64,000 nt of DNA, taken from Flavobacteriaceae bacterium (GTDB lineage Bacteria; Bacteroidota; Bacteroidia; Flavobacteriales; Flavobacteriaceae). Positions within the stretch are counted from its first letter, which is position 1. Every line of letters starts with the position of its first letter. The position numbers were made by a program, and so were the translations under genes. The notes beneath the pieces are model-generated. The model saw only the letters and a program-made list of their open reading frames with translations. It ran no database searches and was not told the origin of the DNA. The DNA lies in contig JANSXF010000001.1 of NCBI GenBank assembly GCA_024743095.1, positions 62,001-126,000 of the forward strand. Reading direction: 5' to 3'. Positions 9,252-17,783 of the stretch are shown here, piece after piece.

Positions 9252-10238
9252 ATGACTAAATTTTCACTGACCCTTATTTTTATTGGCTGTCTTTTGTTTT
9301 CTGTCAAAAGTAAAGCCCAAGAAAACTACCTGAACTACCATTCCAAAGTACTTGAGTGTGAACAGCTAATTGCTGAAGGAAAATACACTTCCGCCATCGA
9401 TACATTTGATTCTCTATTTAAACAGTTTGATTTCTCCTTTCTAAGAGACATCAAAGTTGCAACCGAACTCAGTGCATATCAAAATGATTATCAATCAGGA
9501 TTACAGTTCACCAGACTGGGAATCAAAGCTGGTTGGACATTGAAAAGCATCAAAAAAAATGACAATTTACAGTCATTAAAAGAATCTTCGGAATGGTCAA
9601 AGCTTTTATCCGAATATGATTCACTCCATAAAACCTACATAAAAGGGCTAAACTTGCCACTAAAGGAACAAGTCCATGAAATGTTCAAAAAGGACCAGAA
9701 AAAAGCACTTGGGGCATTGTTCAGAATTGGACAAAAAGCCAAAAGGAGGTATTCTGAAAAAAAATTTGCCCCTCATAGCGAGCAGCAGTTAGAACAACTG
9801 GAGCAAATCTTAAAAGAGTATGGTTATCCAGGTGAACGACATACAGGGAATAATTTATGGGGCTCCGTGATTTTAAGTCACCATAATTCAATATCCGTAA
9901 ATTACAATTCGAAAGATACCATCTACGCTCATTTAAGACCAAAATTATTAAATGCACTGAAACAGGGTGAAATATCACCGTATGAATTAGCCCAAATAGA
10001 AGATTGGCGAACTGCCGGTTTAAATAATCATGAATCGACATCCTATGGTTTTCTTGGAGCCATTCCGGATAATGCAGCTTTGGAAACGGCAAATAACAAT
10101 AGAAATGTTATCGGATTACGAACCATTTCCCTTAGAAATGATTTAATTGATGTTGAAAATAAAACTGGAATGAACCTACACCTACCCAAAGGATGGCAGC
10201 ATGGAAAAATAACAGTTACCACAGACGCTGAACGGTAA
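9252..10238 (+). CDS. Secreted protein with DUF6624-like C-terminal domain
   Basis: A 328-residue protein starting MTKFSLTLIFIGCLLF with a signal peptide cut after KSKAQ (about residue 22). I chose the ATG at 9252 because the upstream 30 codons do not look coding. Residues about 30-120 look like tetratricopeptide-type helices (CEQLIAEGKYTSAIDTFDSLF, ELSAYQNDYQSGLQFTRLGI). The C-terminal part (NLWGSVILSHHNS, AHLRPKLLNALKQGEISPYELAQIEDWRTAGLNNHESTSYGFLG) resembles DUF6624, with its His-His and the late Tyr-Gly pair. Function unknown. It stands alone, convergent with the oxidoreductase gene. Confidence 0.65.
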   Translation: MTKFSLTLIFIGCLLFSVKSKAQENYLNYHSKVLECEQLIAEGKYTSAIDTFDSLFKQFDFSFLRDIKVATELSAYQNDYQSGLQFTRLGIKAGWTLKSIKKNDNLQSLKESSEWSKLLSEYDSLHKTYIKGLNLPLKEQVHEMFKKDQKKALGALFRIGQKAKRRYSEKKFAPHSEQQLEQLEQILKEYGYPGERHTGNNLWGSVILSHHNSISVNYNSKDTIYAHLRPKLLNALKQGEISPYELAQIEDWRTAGLNNHESTSYGFLGAIPDNAALETANNNRNVIGLRTISLRNDLIDVENKTGMNLHLPKGWQHGKITVTTDAER

Positions 10239-10284
10239 GTCGAGCTCCTTCAGTCACTATTAATTTCAACCAAAAACCTGTCTT

Positions 10285-11634
10285 TTACCCCATCTTCGGG
10301 AACTTCCATCCATTGTGGTATTGCTTAGCCGATAGAGCATCGGCTTCCGAGTGGTTAAACTTATGGTTTTCCGCATCCCAGAACAAGCGCTCCCCTGTTT
10401 TGTATGCAATGTTACCCATGTGGCTCACCACAGCGGCATCGTAACCGATTTTAATAGGTGCCTTCAAGATTGATTTATCCCTCGACTTTACTGCCTCCAA
10501 GAAGTTTTTGGTATGAAGTCCCAAACCTTGGCCAACACCCTGCTGTAACGGTACCGGCTCTATTTTTGGGCCTAAATCTTTATCCCAGTTAGGACGATCG
10601 TGCTCGGGTATTACCTCCCAACCACCTCGGTCGAGCACTAGAGTTCCATTGTTCCCGATAAAGGCAATACCATGGTTACGTCCGTAGTTACCGCCATCGA
10701 TTCCTGTAGCATGCTCCCACAAAAGGGAAAAATCACCAAAATCATAAATGGTTTGTAAAGTATCAGGAGTTTCGGCCGCATCATTCGGATAGGCAAACTT
10801 ACCGCCCATGGCCATCACAGATTTGGGCGAAGACGCCTTCATTCCGAAAAGAGCGTAATCAATCAAGTGTACGCCCCAATAGGTCATTAACCCACCTGCG
10901 TAGTCCCAGAACCATCTAAAATTAAAGTGAAACCTATTTTTATTGAAGGGTCTGTTCTCCGCTGGCCCCAACCACATATCGTAATCCACCCCAGCAGGTA
11001 CAGGGCTATTGGGCACCACGGGAACGGATGACATCCATCCTTGGTACGCCCATGTTTTCACTAGCCTTATCTGCCCCAGCTTACCGGAATGTACATAGTT
11101 GATGGCATCTACAAAATGGGGCTCGCTGCGTTGCCATTGCCCTATCTGCACCATTCTATCGCTTGCATTTACCTTGGCGAGCATGGCATCGCTCTCGGCC
11201 AGGGAATTGGCTATGGGCTTTTCACAATATACATCCTTATCAGCATCGATGGCATCGGTAAGTTGTAGGCAATGCCAGTGGTCCGGCGTTCCAATAATCG
11301 CGATATGAATATCCTTATCTTCCAACAGTTTTCGATAATCAGAATACCATTTAGGCTTTTTGATTCCTCCTTTTTCCAGCTCGGCAGTTTTTTCGCGAAG
11401 CACATTTTCATCCACATCGCAAAGGGCTACAACTTCGACCTCGCTGTTCTGCAGCATGGAACTCAAATCGGAAAAACCCATTCCTTTACAACCAATAAGG
11501 CCAACCTGAATTTTATCATTTGGACTGATGGTCCTTCTAATCGATGCCAACAACTCGGTTGGCAATATCATTGATGCTCCCATGGCCGCCGCTCCCAAAC
11601 TGCTCTGTTTTACAAACTGTCTTCTGGTTCCCAT
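10285..11634 (-). CDS. Gfo/Idh/MocA-family oxidoreductase with Tat signal
   Basis: A 449-residue NAD(P)-dependent oxidoreductase acting on sugars or sugar derivatives. The N-terminus has a twin-arginine export signal (RRQFVKQSSLGAAA, residues 4-17), so the protein is probably periplasmic, as in many Bacteroidota members of this family. The Rossmann fold begins at IQVGLIGCKGMG; IGTPDHWH and the CEKPIANS motif with the conserved Lys follow; the C-terminal domain has WDYAGGLMTYWGVHLIDYAL. The substrate cannot be told from sequence. A terminator-like hairpin separates it from yajC upstream. Confidence 0.9.
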   Translation of the reverse strand: MGTRRQFVKQSSLGAAAMGASMILPTELLASIRRTISPNDKIQVGLIGCKGMGFSDLSSMLQNSEVEVVALCDVDENVLREKTAELEKGGIKKPKWYSDYRKLLEDKDIHIAIIGTPDHWHCLQLTDAIDADKDVYCEKPIANSLAESDAMLAKVNASDRMVQIGQWQRSEPHFVDAINYVHSGKLGQIRLVKTWAYQGWMSSVPVVPNSPVPAGVDYDMWLGPAENRPFNKNRFHFNFRWFWDYAGGLMTYWGVHLIDYALFGMKASSPKSVMAMGGKFAYPNDAAETPDTLQTIYDFGDFSLLWEHATGIDGGNYGRNHGIAFIGNNGTLVLDRGGWEVIPEHDRPNWDKDLGPKIEPVPLQQGVGQGLGLHTKNFLEAVKSRDKSILKAPIKIGYDAAVVSHMGNIAYKTGERLFWDAENHKFNHSEADALSAKQYHNGWKFPKMG

Positions 11635-11665
11635 AATTCTTGAAATTTTGGGTAAAGTACAAAAA

Positions 11666-11703
11666 AAAACACCCCTTGGTTATCCTGTACCATGGGGTGT
11701 TTT
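11666..11703 (-). terminator. Rho-independent terminator after yajC
   Basis: Arms AAAACACCCC (11666-11675) and GGGGTGTTTT (11694-11703) form a perfect 10-bp stem. On the minus strand the stem is followed by a run of T (A tract 11661-11669 on the plus strand), placing it just after the yajC stop and before the oxidoreductase gene. Confidence 0.8.
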
Positions 11704-11726
11704 CACTTTTTATGAATTTTAAACGC

Positions 11727-12017
11727 TTACTTTTTTTCGTCGGGAGTATTTAATTTTTTGCTCATTTCCATGGAAATGGCGGAGCGGTCGAACTTTAATC
11801 GGCCTGCCATTGTCTCGATCACACAAGAAAAATCCTTGTCGTTCAATTCCACAATCTTGCCGTGCAAACCACTTTTGGTAATGATTTTATCTCCTTTCTT
11901 TAATTCCGAAGCGAATTTTTTCTCATCCTTCTGACGTTTGATCTGCGGGCGAATCATAAAAAAGTACGCCACGGCAAAAATCAATATCAGCGGTAAAAAC
12001 TGTTGTAAGTTTTCCAT
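11727..12017 (-). CDS. yajC: Preprotein translocase subunit YajC
   Basis: A 96-residue inner-membrane accessory protein of the SecDF translocase. It has one N-terminal membrane helix (about 6-23), then the family motif FMIRPQIKRQKDEKKF (about 19-34) and KKGDKIITKSGLHGKIVELNDKDFSCVIE. Length fits the family. It lies 14 bases after the DUF1573 lipoprotein gene and is probably in the nusB-DUF1573-yajC transcript, an order common in Flavobacteriia. Confidence 0.95.
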   Translation of the reverse strand: MENLQQFLPLILIFAVAYFFMIRPQIKRQKDEKKFASELKKGDKIITKSGLHGKIVELNDKDFSCVIETMAGRLKFDRSAISMEMSKKLNTPDEKK

Positions 12018-12031
12018 TTAGGTCTTTTAAA

Positions 12032-12508
12032 TTATTTTACAGGACCAGCTGGTGTAGCTTCAGGTGCCTGTACAAATGCTTTGATTCTTACGATTTCAGA
12101 ACCTTTGGCGGTGTTTGCCGTTACCGTAATGGTTTTGGTCACTTGGTTTTGACCAGAACCGTTGAACTTAACCAACAACTCTCCGGTCTCACCTGGAGCG
12201 ATAGGCTCCTTTGGAGGATTTGGTACTGTACAACCACAGCTACTTTTAGCATCTGTAATAATCAATGGAGCATCACCTGTATTGGTAAAGGTAAATACGG
12301 TTTCCTGAGGTGTTCCTCTTTGGATGGTACCGAAATCGTGCTCGGTTTTCTCAAAGGTCATTACAGGAACTTTCTTATCAGCCTCATCTCTGCTTACAGC
12401 GCTTTCAACATTGTCAGCAACTATCTTTTGCGATGCTTTGTCCTTGCATGATACACTGGTTAGGGCAACCACTGCGATCAAACTAAAAATTGTTGTTATT
12501 CTTTTCAT
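12032..12508 (-). CDS. DUF1573 lipoprotein
   Basis: A 158-residue lipoprotein. The signal MKRITTIFSLIAVVALTSVSC ends with a lipobox Cys at 21. The mature part is one Ig-like DUF1573 domain: EHDFGTIQRGTPQETVFTFTN, the SSCGCTVP motif and GETGELLVKFN. The ATG at 12506-12508 is preferred over an in-frame start seven codons upstream because it gives a normal signal peptide. DUF1573 proteins are envelope proteins of unknown role, very common in Bacteroidota. It lies between nusB and yajC in one direction. Confidence 0.88.
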   Translation of the reverse strand: MKRITTIFSLIAVVALTSVSCKDKASQKIVADNVESAVSRDEADKKVPVMTFEKTEHDFGTIQRGTPQETVFTFTNTGDAPLIITDAKSSCGCTVPNPPKEPIAPGETGELLVKFNGSGQNQVTKTITVTANTAKGSEIVRIKAFVQAPEATPAGPVK

Positions 12509-12546
12509 GATTAAAATTTGTTTTCCCAAAATTAAGGAATTATTGT

Positions 12547-13494
12547 TTATTGTAGACCTCTACCTATTTTTTGCAGCCTTCCATCCGATTTATACTCTTT
12601 TGCCAACTTATCCAACACCCCATTTATAAATATGCTGCTCTTTGGCGTAGAATACTCTTTTGCAATCTCCAAGTACTCATTCAAAGTCACTTTTTCTGGA
12701 ATGGACGGGAAGTTCAGCAACTCACATATCGCCATTTTAAGAACAATGGAATCTATCTCCGCAATACGGTCGTTGTCCCAATTTGGGGTCTTGCCCTCAA
12801 TCTCCTTTTCCCACTTGCCATCGTTGAGCAAAGTCTTGGTCAAAAGGTCATTGGCAAAGTCCATATCCTGCTGATCTTTGAGCAAGGATGGCAAAAAGAA
12901 ACGGTCCCCGGAATCTGGTTTTGCTTTTTTAAGCCGTTTCACCAAAAAGGTATTTACAATGGGAAAATCATCCACCCACGTAAGTTTATCATCCTCGAAG
13001 TAATCATAGATCTTTTCGTTGGGGGCAATGATTTCCTTAAAAAGCTGGATAACCACATTGCGGTCGTCCGCATAATCATCCTCGCCATTGAACATATATT
13101 CTTTGTAGATATCGCTTGCCAGAATTTCTTTATGAATGATTTTCACATACTCATCGTTCAAGTACCAATTATCCAATTTGCGCTTGGAGAGCTCGCTCTT
13201 AAGAGCTTCGTTGTTCACCAATTGCAACAACAATCTGTTTTTTACAAACTTTTGTGGGTTGGGGTAGTTATCCTCTTCGGTCGCCACATATTTTTTGGAA
13301 GCGTGGCTCACATGTTTTTCGGCCAAACGATGGAGTTCTGCCAAAAGGCTCAAAATCAAAAGATATAGAACGTACATGTTTTCTATACTTACTCTAAGGA
13401 ATTTTTCTTGTTTTTGCAATGAATCATCCTTGGATTGCACCAATGCATAAATACATTGCATCACTTTTACCCTAATGTGCCTTCTGGTTAACAT
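12547..13494 (-). CDS. nusB: Transcription antitermination protein NusB, long Bacteroidota form
   Basis: NusB pairs with NusE at boxA to support rRNA antitermination. This protein is 315 residues, roughly twice the E. coli size, as is normal in Flavobacteriia. The N-terminus MLTRRHIRVKVMQCIYAL matches the first NusB helix; the C-terminal third carries the conserved core (DNDRIAEIDSIVLKMAICELL, PEKVTLNEYLEIAKEYSTPKSSIFINGVLDKL). The middle insertion is charged and helical. First gene of the nusB-DUF1573-yajC group; the ABC exporter gene diverges from it. Confidence 0.94.
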   Translation of the reverse strand: MLTRRHIRVKVMQCIYALVQSKDDSLQKQEKFLRVSIENMYVLYLLILSLLAELHRLAEKHVSHASKKYVATEEDNYPNPQKFVKNRLLLQLVNNEALKSELSKRKLDNWYLNDEYVKIIHKEILASDIYKEYMFNGEDDYADDRNVVIQLFKEIIAPNEKIYDYFEDDKLTWVDDFPIVNTFLVKRLKKAKPDSGDRFFLPSLLKDQQDMDFANDLLTKTLLNDGKWEKEIEGKTPNWDNDRIAEIDSIVLKMAICELLNFPSIPEKVTLNEYLEIAKEYSTPKSSIFINGVLDKLAKEYKSDGRLQKIGRGLQ

Positions 13495-13547
13495 GTTTAA
13501 AGAACTTTTAAAGTCATTGTTTGGCTTTCACACCGCAAAAGTAATCT

Positions 13548-13555
13548 TATATTTG
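13548..13555 (+). promoter_or_regulatory. TAnnTTTG promoter element in the nusB/ABC exporter divergent gap
   Basis: TATATTTG matches the Bacteroidota -7 element on the plus strand. A TTTG 24 bases upstream (13520-13523) could serve as -33. A second TATATTTG lies at 13619-13626, closer to the ABC gene ATG at 13678; either could drive it. Motif evidence only. Confidence 0.35.
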
Positions 13556-13677
13556 AATCTTACCTATCAAACTTGTTTTCTTATCAGTTTTATAACATTT
13601 ACTTTGTGGGGTATGGTATATATTTGCGGGATTGTCCGCTTACATCGAAGCTAAAATAACCATCTTTTCTCCCTTTT

Positions 13678-15432
13678 ATGAAGGAACTGAAGCACTTAAA
13701 TAAATATTTTAAGAAATATTGGCTTAAACTGCTATTGGGTATTTTGATTACCATAATTGCACGTATTTTCTCCCTGGTGATGCCTTCCTACGTAAACAAA
13801 TCCATCCAAGCGGTCGAGGATTTTATGTCGGATGTGATTACCTTGTCGGATGCCAAGGGACTGCTGCTTCAATACATTCTTATTATTGTTGGAGCTGCCT
13901 TTTTATCAGGACTTTTTACTTTTTTGATGCGCCAGACCATCATCAATGTATCCAGATATATTGAATACGACCTAAAAAATGAGGTTTTTGACCACTACCA
14001 GTTTTTAAGTCTCAATTTTTACAAAAAAAATAGAATCGGGGATTTGATGAACCGAATCAGCGAGGACATCAACCAAGTTCGATTATACGGTGGTCCGGCC
14101 ATTATGTACGGCATACAGACCTTAACGCTTTTTGTTTGTTTGGTTCCTCTGATGTTTATAAAGGCCCCTACCCTAGCGGCCTACACCTTGCTTCCTCTGC
14201 CTATTTTGTCGGTTTTGATTTATCAAATCAGCAAGATAATCCATAAAAGAAGCACCAAGGTACAGGAATTTTTATCCACACTTTCCACCTTTACCCAAGA
14301 GTCTTTTTCTGGGATATCGGTAATCAAAGCATACAGTATAGAGCCACGTATCAATAATGAACTACGCAATTTAGCGCAAGAGGGAAAAGATACCAGTATG
14401 GCCCTGGCCAAAGTAAATGCTTGGTTCTTTCCATTGATGATTCTATTGATCGGGGTAAGTAACCTGTTCGTTATATACATTGGTGGGCGTCAATATATCA
14501 ACGGGGAAATCGAGACCATTGGAATCATTGCCGAGTTTATCCTGTATGTAAATATGCTCACATGGCCAGTGGCCATTGTAGGGTGGCTCACATCCATTGT
14601 ACAAAGGGCCGAAGCTTCACAAAAACGAATCAACGAGTTTTTGAACGAAGAGCCATCCATTCAAAACAAAATTTCGGGCCCAACACCTATTACAGGGGAT
14701 ATTGAATTCAAAAATGTGACATTTACCTATGAGGATACCAACATTACTGCCCTCAAAGATATTTCGTTTTCGATAAAGGCCGGACAGACGGCGGCCATTT
14801 TAGGGAAAACAGGTTCTGGAAAATCGACCATATTGGATTTGGTGGCACGTTTGTACGACACTTCCTCTGGTGAGGTATTGATTGATGGAATACCTGTTCA
14901 AAACCTAAATTTGAACAGTTTACGAAGTTCCATTGGAGCAGTACCGCAAGATGCTTTCCTGTTCTCGGACACTATAGAGAACAATATCCGCTTTGGCAAT
15001 GAAAACGCTACACATGATGAAATTGTGGAGGTAGCCAAAAAAGCAGTGGTCCATAAAAACATTGAAGGCTTTGCCAAAAAGTACGATACTATTTTGGGCG
15101 AGCGGGGCATCACCCTGAGCGGTGGCCAAAAACAACGCGTTTCCATAGCCAGGGCATTGTTAAAAGACCCCAAAATCTATTTGTTCGATGATTGTCTTTC
15201 CGCCGTAGATACCGAAACGGAAGAAGAGATACTCAATAACTTAAAAAGGGTTTCTGAGAGCAAGACCACTTTAATTGTTAGCCATAGGGTATCATCTGCC
15301 AAAAATGCTGACAAAATAATAGTTCTCGACAACGGAAGCATTATACAGGAAGGCACTCACGAAGAACTGAACAATACCGATGGGTATTACAAAGATCTCT
15401 ACATGAACCAGCTTTCGGGCAAAGAATCATAA
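13678..15432 (+). CDS. ABC exporter, fused permease and ATPase (MsbA/MdlB type)
   Basis: A 584-residue half-transporter expected to act as a dimer in the inner membrane. The permease domain spans about residues 15-320 with six helices. The ATPase domain has Walker A GKTGSGKST (about 382-390), Q-loop AVPQDAFLF, the signature LSGGQKQR, Walker B IYLFDDCLSAVD and the switch His in IVSHR. The family includes lipid, peptide and drug exporters; the substrate is unknown. It stands alone, divergent from nusB, with TAnnTTTG elements upstream. Confidence 0.93.
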   Translation: MKELKHLNKYFKKYWLKLLLGILITIIARIFSLVMPSYVNKSIQAVEDFMSDVITLSDAKGLLLQYILIIVGAAFLSGLFTFLMRQTIINVSRYIEYDLKNEVFDHYQFLSLNFYKKNRIGDLMNRISEDINQVRLYGGPAIMYGIQTLTLFVCLVPLMFIKAPTLAAYTLLPLPILSVLIYQISKIIHKRSTKVQEFLSTLSTFTQESFSGISVIKAYSIEPRINNELRNLAQEGKDTSMALAKVNAWFFPLMILLIGVSNLFVIYIGGRQYINGEIETIGIIAEFILYVNMLTWPVAIVGWLTSIVQRAEASQKRINEFLNEEPSIQNKISGPTPITGDIEFKNVTFTYEDTNITALKDISFSIKAGQTAAILGKTGSGKSTILDLVARLYDTSSGEVLIDGIPVQNLNLNSLRSSIGAVPQDAFLFSDTIENNIRFGNENATHDEIVEVAKKAVVHKNIEGFAKKYDTILGERGITLSGGQKQRVSIARALLKDPKIYLFDDCLSAVDTETEEEILNNLKRVSESKTTLIVSHRVSSAKNADKIIVLDNGSIIQEGTHEELNNTDGYYKDLYMNQLSGKES

Positions 15433-15507
15433 AAAAGTTGCTGAATTAGCTTTTTTTTTACATTTTTGGTAACATATTTCAACATAGTACCAAATACACT
15501 ATACCAT

Positions 15508-15885
15508 ATGGGCCAGAAAGATACAATGGATCAGGAAGAGATTTATTCGAAAGTCTTAAGAGCAGGGAGAAGAACCTATTTTTTTGACGTTAGAAGTACC
15601 AAGGCCGGTGACTACTACCTTACCATAACCGAGAGTAAAAAGTTTACTCACGACGATGGTTCTTTCCACTACAAAAAGCACAAAATTTATCTTTATAAGG
15701 AGGATTTTAGTGCTTTTCGTGAAATTATGGAAGAAATGATGGACTACATTATTGATGAAAAAGGAAGTGAAGTCATCTCCGAACGCCACCAAAAGGATTT
15801 TAAAAAGGAAGAAGAAGAAAGTTTTAGTGAAAACGGAACCGAGACCGGTAGCAATTTTACCGATGTAAGTTTTGACGACATCTAA
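15508..15885 (+). CDS. DUF3276 (PUR-domain) nucleic-acid-binding protein
   Basis: A 125-residue protein with the bacterial PUR-alpha-like fold: SKVLRAGRRTYFFDVRSTKAGDYYLTITESKK, then HYKKHKIYLYKEDFSAFREIMEEMMDYI. The family binds single-stranded DNA or RNA in Bacteroidota and spirochaetes. The frame extends 14 codons upstream, but the ATG at 15508 (MGQKDTMDQEE) matches the usual family start. The C-terminal 30 residues are acidic and disordered. A strong terminator follows. Confidence 0.88.
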   Translation: MGQKDTMDQEEIYSKVLRAGRRTYFFDVRSTKAGDYYLTITESKKFTHDDGSFHYKKHKIYLYKEDFSAFREIMEEMMDYIIDEKGSEVISERHQKDFKKEEEESFSENGTETGSNFTDVSFDDI

Positions 15886-15907
15886 AAGACAATTCCTTTA
15901 ATAATTT

Positions 15908-15939
15908 AAAACGACCTGTATTTTTGCAGGTCGTTTTTT
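15908..15939 (+). terminator. Rho-independent terminator after the DUF3276 gene
   Basis: Stem arms AAAACGACCTG (15908-15918) and CAGGTCGTTTT (15927-15937) enclose an 8-base loop, followed by more T. It lies 22 bases after the stop. Confidence 0.88.
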
Positions 15940-15984
15940 ATTTTTGCCATATGTGGTTATTACCAAAACAAAAAATCGATAAAA

Positions 15985-16545
15985 ATGGCTAGGACACCCA
16001 GCAACATGCTACCCTTGGGCACCAATGCTCCGAATTTTGAACTTCTGGATACCGTTTCCGGTACATCCATATCGTTGAACGCTGCAAAAGGAGAAAAAGG
16101 CACGGTAATAATGTTCATATGCAACCACTGTCCCTTTGTAATCCACATAAACCCAATGATTGTTGAATTGACCAAGGAATACCAAGAAAAAGGTATTGCC
16201 TTTGTTGCCATATCCAGTAACGATGTGGAAAACTACCCTCAGGACTCACCAGACCTTATGAAGCTAAAAGCAAAAGAAGAGGGGTATACATTTCCATATT
16301 TATATGATGAGACCCAAGAGGTCGCCAAAGCCTACGATGCGGCCTGTACACCGGACATTTATCTTTTTGACCCCCAACTAACCTTGGTTTACAGAGGACA
16401 ACTTGATGGCTCCAGACCAGGAAATGATGTTCCGCTGACTGGAAATGACCTCAGAAAAGCCTTGGATGCTGTTATTGCTGGAAAAGAGGTTGACCAAGAT
16501 CAAAAACCGAGCTTGGGCTGTAATATTAAATGGAAAAACACATAA
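15985..16545 (+). CDS. Thioredoxin-family protein (AhpC/TSA fold)
   Basis: A 186-residue cytoplasmic protein without a signal peptide. It opens with the peroxiredoxin-like LPLGTNAPNFELLDTVSG and has the redox site ICNHCPFV (Cys-x-x-Cys, about residues 46-49), then FVAISSNDVENYPQDSP and a conserved CTPDIYLFDP. This subgroup of the AhpC/TSA fold (CNHCPFV) is widespread and its substrate is undefined. Its stop overlaps or nearly abuts the GNAT gene. Confidence 0.88.
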   Translation: MARTPSNMLPLGTNAPNFELLDTVSGTSISLNAAKGEKGTVIMFICNHCPFVIHINPMIVELTKEYQEKGIAFVAISSNDVENYPQDSPDLMKLKAKEEGYTFPYLYDETQEVAKAYDAACTPDIYLFDPQLTLVYRGQLDGSRPGNDVPLTGNDLRKALDAVIAGKEVDQDQKPSLGCNIKWKNT

Positions 16546-17093
16546 CAGGGATGAATTTTGCTGTTTTGGACAATACCGTAACATTGGTTCCAGTCATCCA
16601 CGACAATCTTGAAGTATATTTGACCGTTGGGGTAAAATCCTATTGTGAAAACTATCTGCATTTATGGGAAAATGACGACCCAGCCCCTTACCTATCCAAT
16701 GGTTTTACAAAGGAGGTAGTAGAACGTGAACTACAGGACCCCAATACGTTGAATTTTTTGATCAATTTGGGTGAGGCACCCGTCGGAATCCTAAAACTGG
16801 TGAAAAATTGCAGAATCGATGAGATTTCAGCTACCGATGCGCTAAAAGCCGAGAAAATCTATTTATTGAAAGAGCATTCCGGAAAAGGAATTGGCAAACA
16901 ATTGCTTCAATTTATTGAAAAGACGGCCAAAGCACTAAACAAAGAGATAGTCTGGCTTGATACCATGCAAAAAGGCAAGCCGGTTCATTTCTATCAAAAA
17001 AATGGATTTGTCATAAAGCGGGAAAGCGAGGTAGTCCTGCCAAATGTAAGACCAGAAGAGAAGCCCATGTATATTCTCACCAAGAAACTTTAG
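16530..17093 (+). CDS. GNAT-family N-acetyltransferase
   Basis: A 187-residue enzyme expected to move an acetyl group from acetyl-CoA to an amine. The GNAT core is visible: EAPVGILKLVKN, then the acetyl-CoA pyrophosphate loop LLKEHSGKGIGKQLLQF (about 112-128; consensus R/QxxGxG/A), and the C-terminal VHFYQKNGFVIKRE. The start at 16530 overlaps the previous gene by 16 bases; the ATG at 16551 would leave a 5-base gap and is equally possible. Substrate unknown. Confidence 0.87.
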   Translation: MEKHITGMNFAVLDNTVTLVPVIHDNLEVYLTVGVKSYCENYLHLWENDDPAPYLSNGFTKEVVERELQDPNTLNFLINLGEAPVGILKLVKNCRIDEISATDALKAEKIYLLKEHSGKGIGKQLLQFIEKTAKALNKEIVWLDTMQKGKPVHFYQKNGFVIKRESEVVLPNVRPEEKPMYILTKKL

Positions 17094-17094
17094 C

Positions 17095-17637
17095 TTACCA
17101 TCCTTTCCTTTTCACCAAGTTATTGATATGCGCATAGTGGTGATTGCTATGCCATGCATAACGGGCAATGTTCTCTTGTAAAGATGTTTCCTGATTACCA
17201 TCGGGATGGACAAAACTCCGCTGTAAATCCTCTTGCGAAAGTCCTTGCAACAAATACACCAACTTGGCGTGTACGGCACCTAAATGGTATAATGACATCA
17301 ATATGGGTGCCGTTCGGGCATCGAACAGTTCTGCCCAAGCCTTTTCATTATATGCCTTGATGGTAGGGATATCCTCCGTTAAGGCCCACTTAAATCGAAC
17401 ATAACTGTTATGGTGGCTATCGGAAATGTGATGTACCAATTGGCGAACAGTCCACCCTCCGGGACGGTAAGGAGTCTCGAGCTGCTCATCGGAAAGCGGG
17501 GTGACCAAATCGCTCAACCGTTGAGGAAGTGTTTCCAAGTCAGTGATCCACTTTTCGAGATCGGCACTTGTAATAGTATCAGGAATCTCAAATTTTCCGA
17601 TCGGATAGCGCAGTTGTTCCAAGGTTTCATTTTCCAT
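17095..17637 (-). CDS. YfiT/DinB-family metal-dependent protein (bacillithiol transferase-like)
   Basis: A 180-residue four-helix DinB-fold protein. The start RYPIGKFEIPDTITSADLEKWI and the block PYRPGGWTVRQLVHHISDSHHNSYVRFKWAL match YfiT, with the metal-binding His in VHHISDSHHN and a second pair in the C-terminal AWHSNHHYAHI. YfiT/BstA proteins conjugate bacillithiol to electrophiles or hydrolyse unknown bonds; which applies here is not visible. It is convergent with the GNAT gene (1-base gap) and divergent from the peroxiredoxin, giving a small redox-flavoured neighbourhood. Confidence 0.85.
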   Translation of the reverse strand: MENETLEQLRYPIGKFEIPDTITSADLEKWITDLETLPQRLSDLVTPLSDEQLETPYRPGGWTVRQLVHHISDSHHNSYVRFKWALTEDIPTIKAYNEKAWAELFDARTAPILMSLYHLGAVHAKLVYLLQGLSQEDLQRSFVHPDGNQETSLQENIARYAWHSNHHYAHINNLVKRKGW

Positions 17638-17739
17638 ATACTAAAAATAATAACTTTTCGACAATAATACACTTCATCAAAAAAGCCGTATTTTAATACA
17701 CTTTTAACTGATTTACAACCAGACAACCAAATAATCTAG

Positions 17740-17747
17740 TAATTTTG
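17740..17747 (+). promoter_or_regulatory. TAnnTTTG promoter element before the peroxiredoxin gene
   Basis: TAATTTTG matches the -7 consensus and lies 36 bases before the peroxiredoxin ATG, in a very AT-rich divergent gap. No clear TTG/TTTG at -33 was found. Confidence 0.4.
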
Positions 17748-17783
17748 TAGAGTATTAATTTATAACCCTAAAAATTAAAATAT

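Noticed and set aside
12571-13368. 265-residue open frame antisense to nusB
   Set aside because: It lies wholly inside the well-supported nusB gene on the other strand, with no family motif; the composition reflects the nusB codons.
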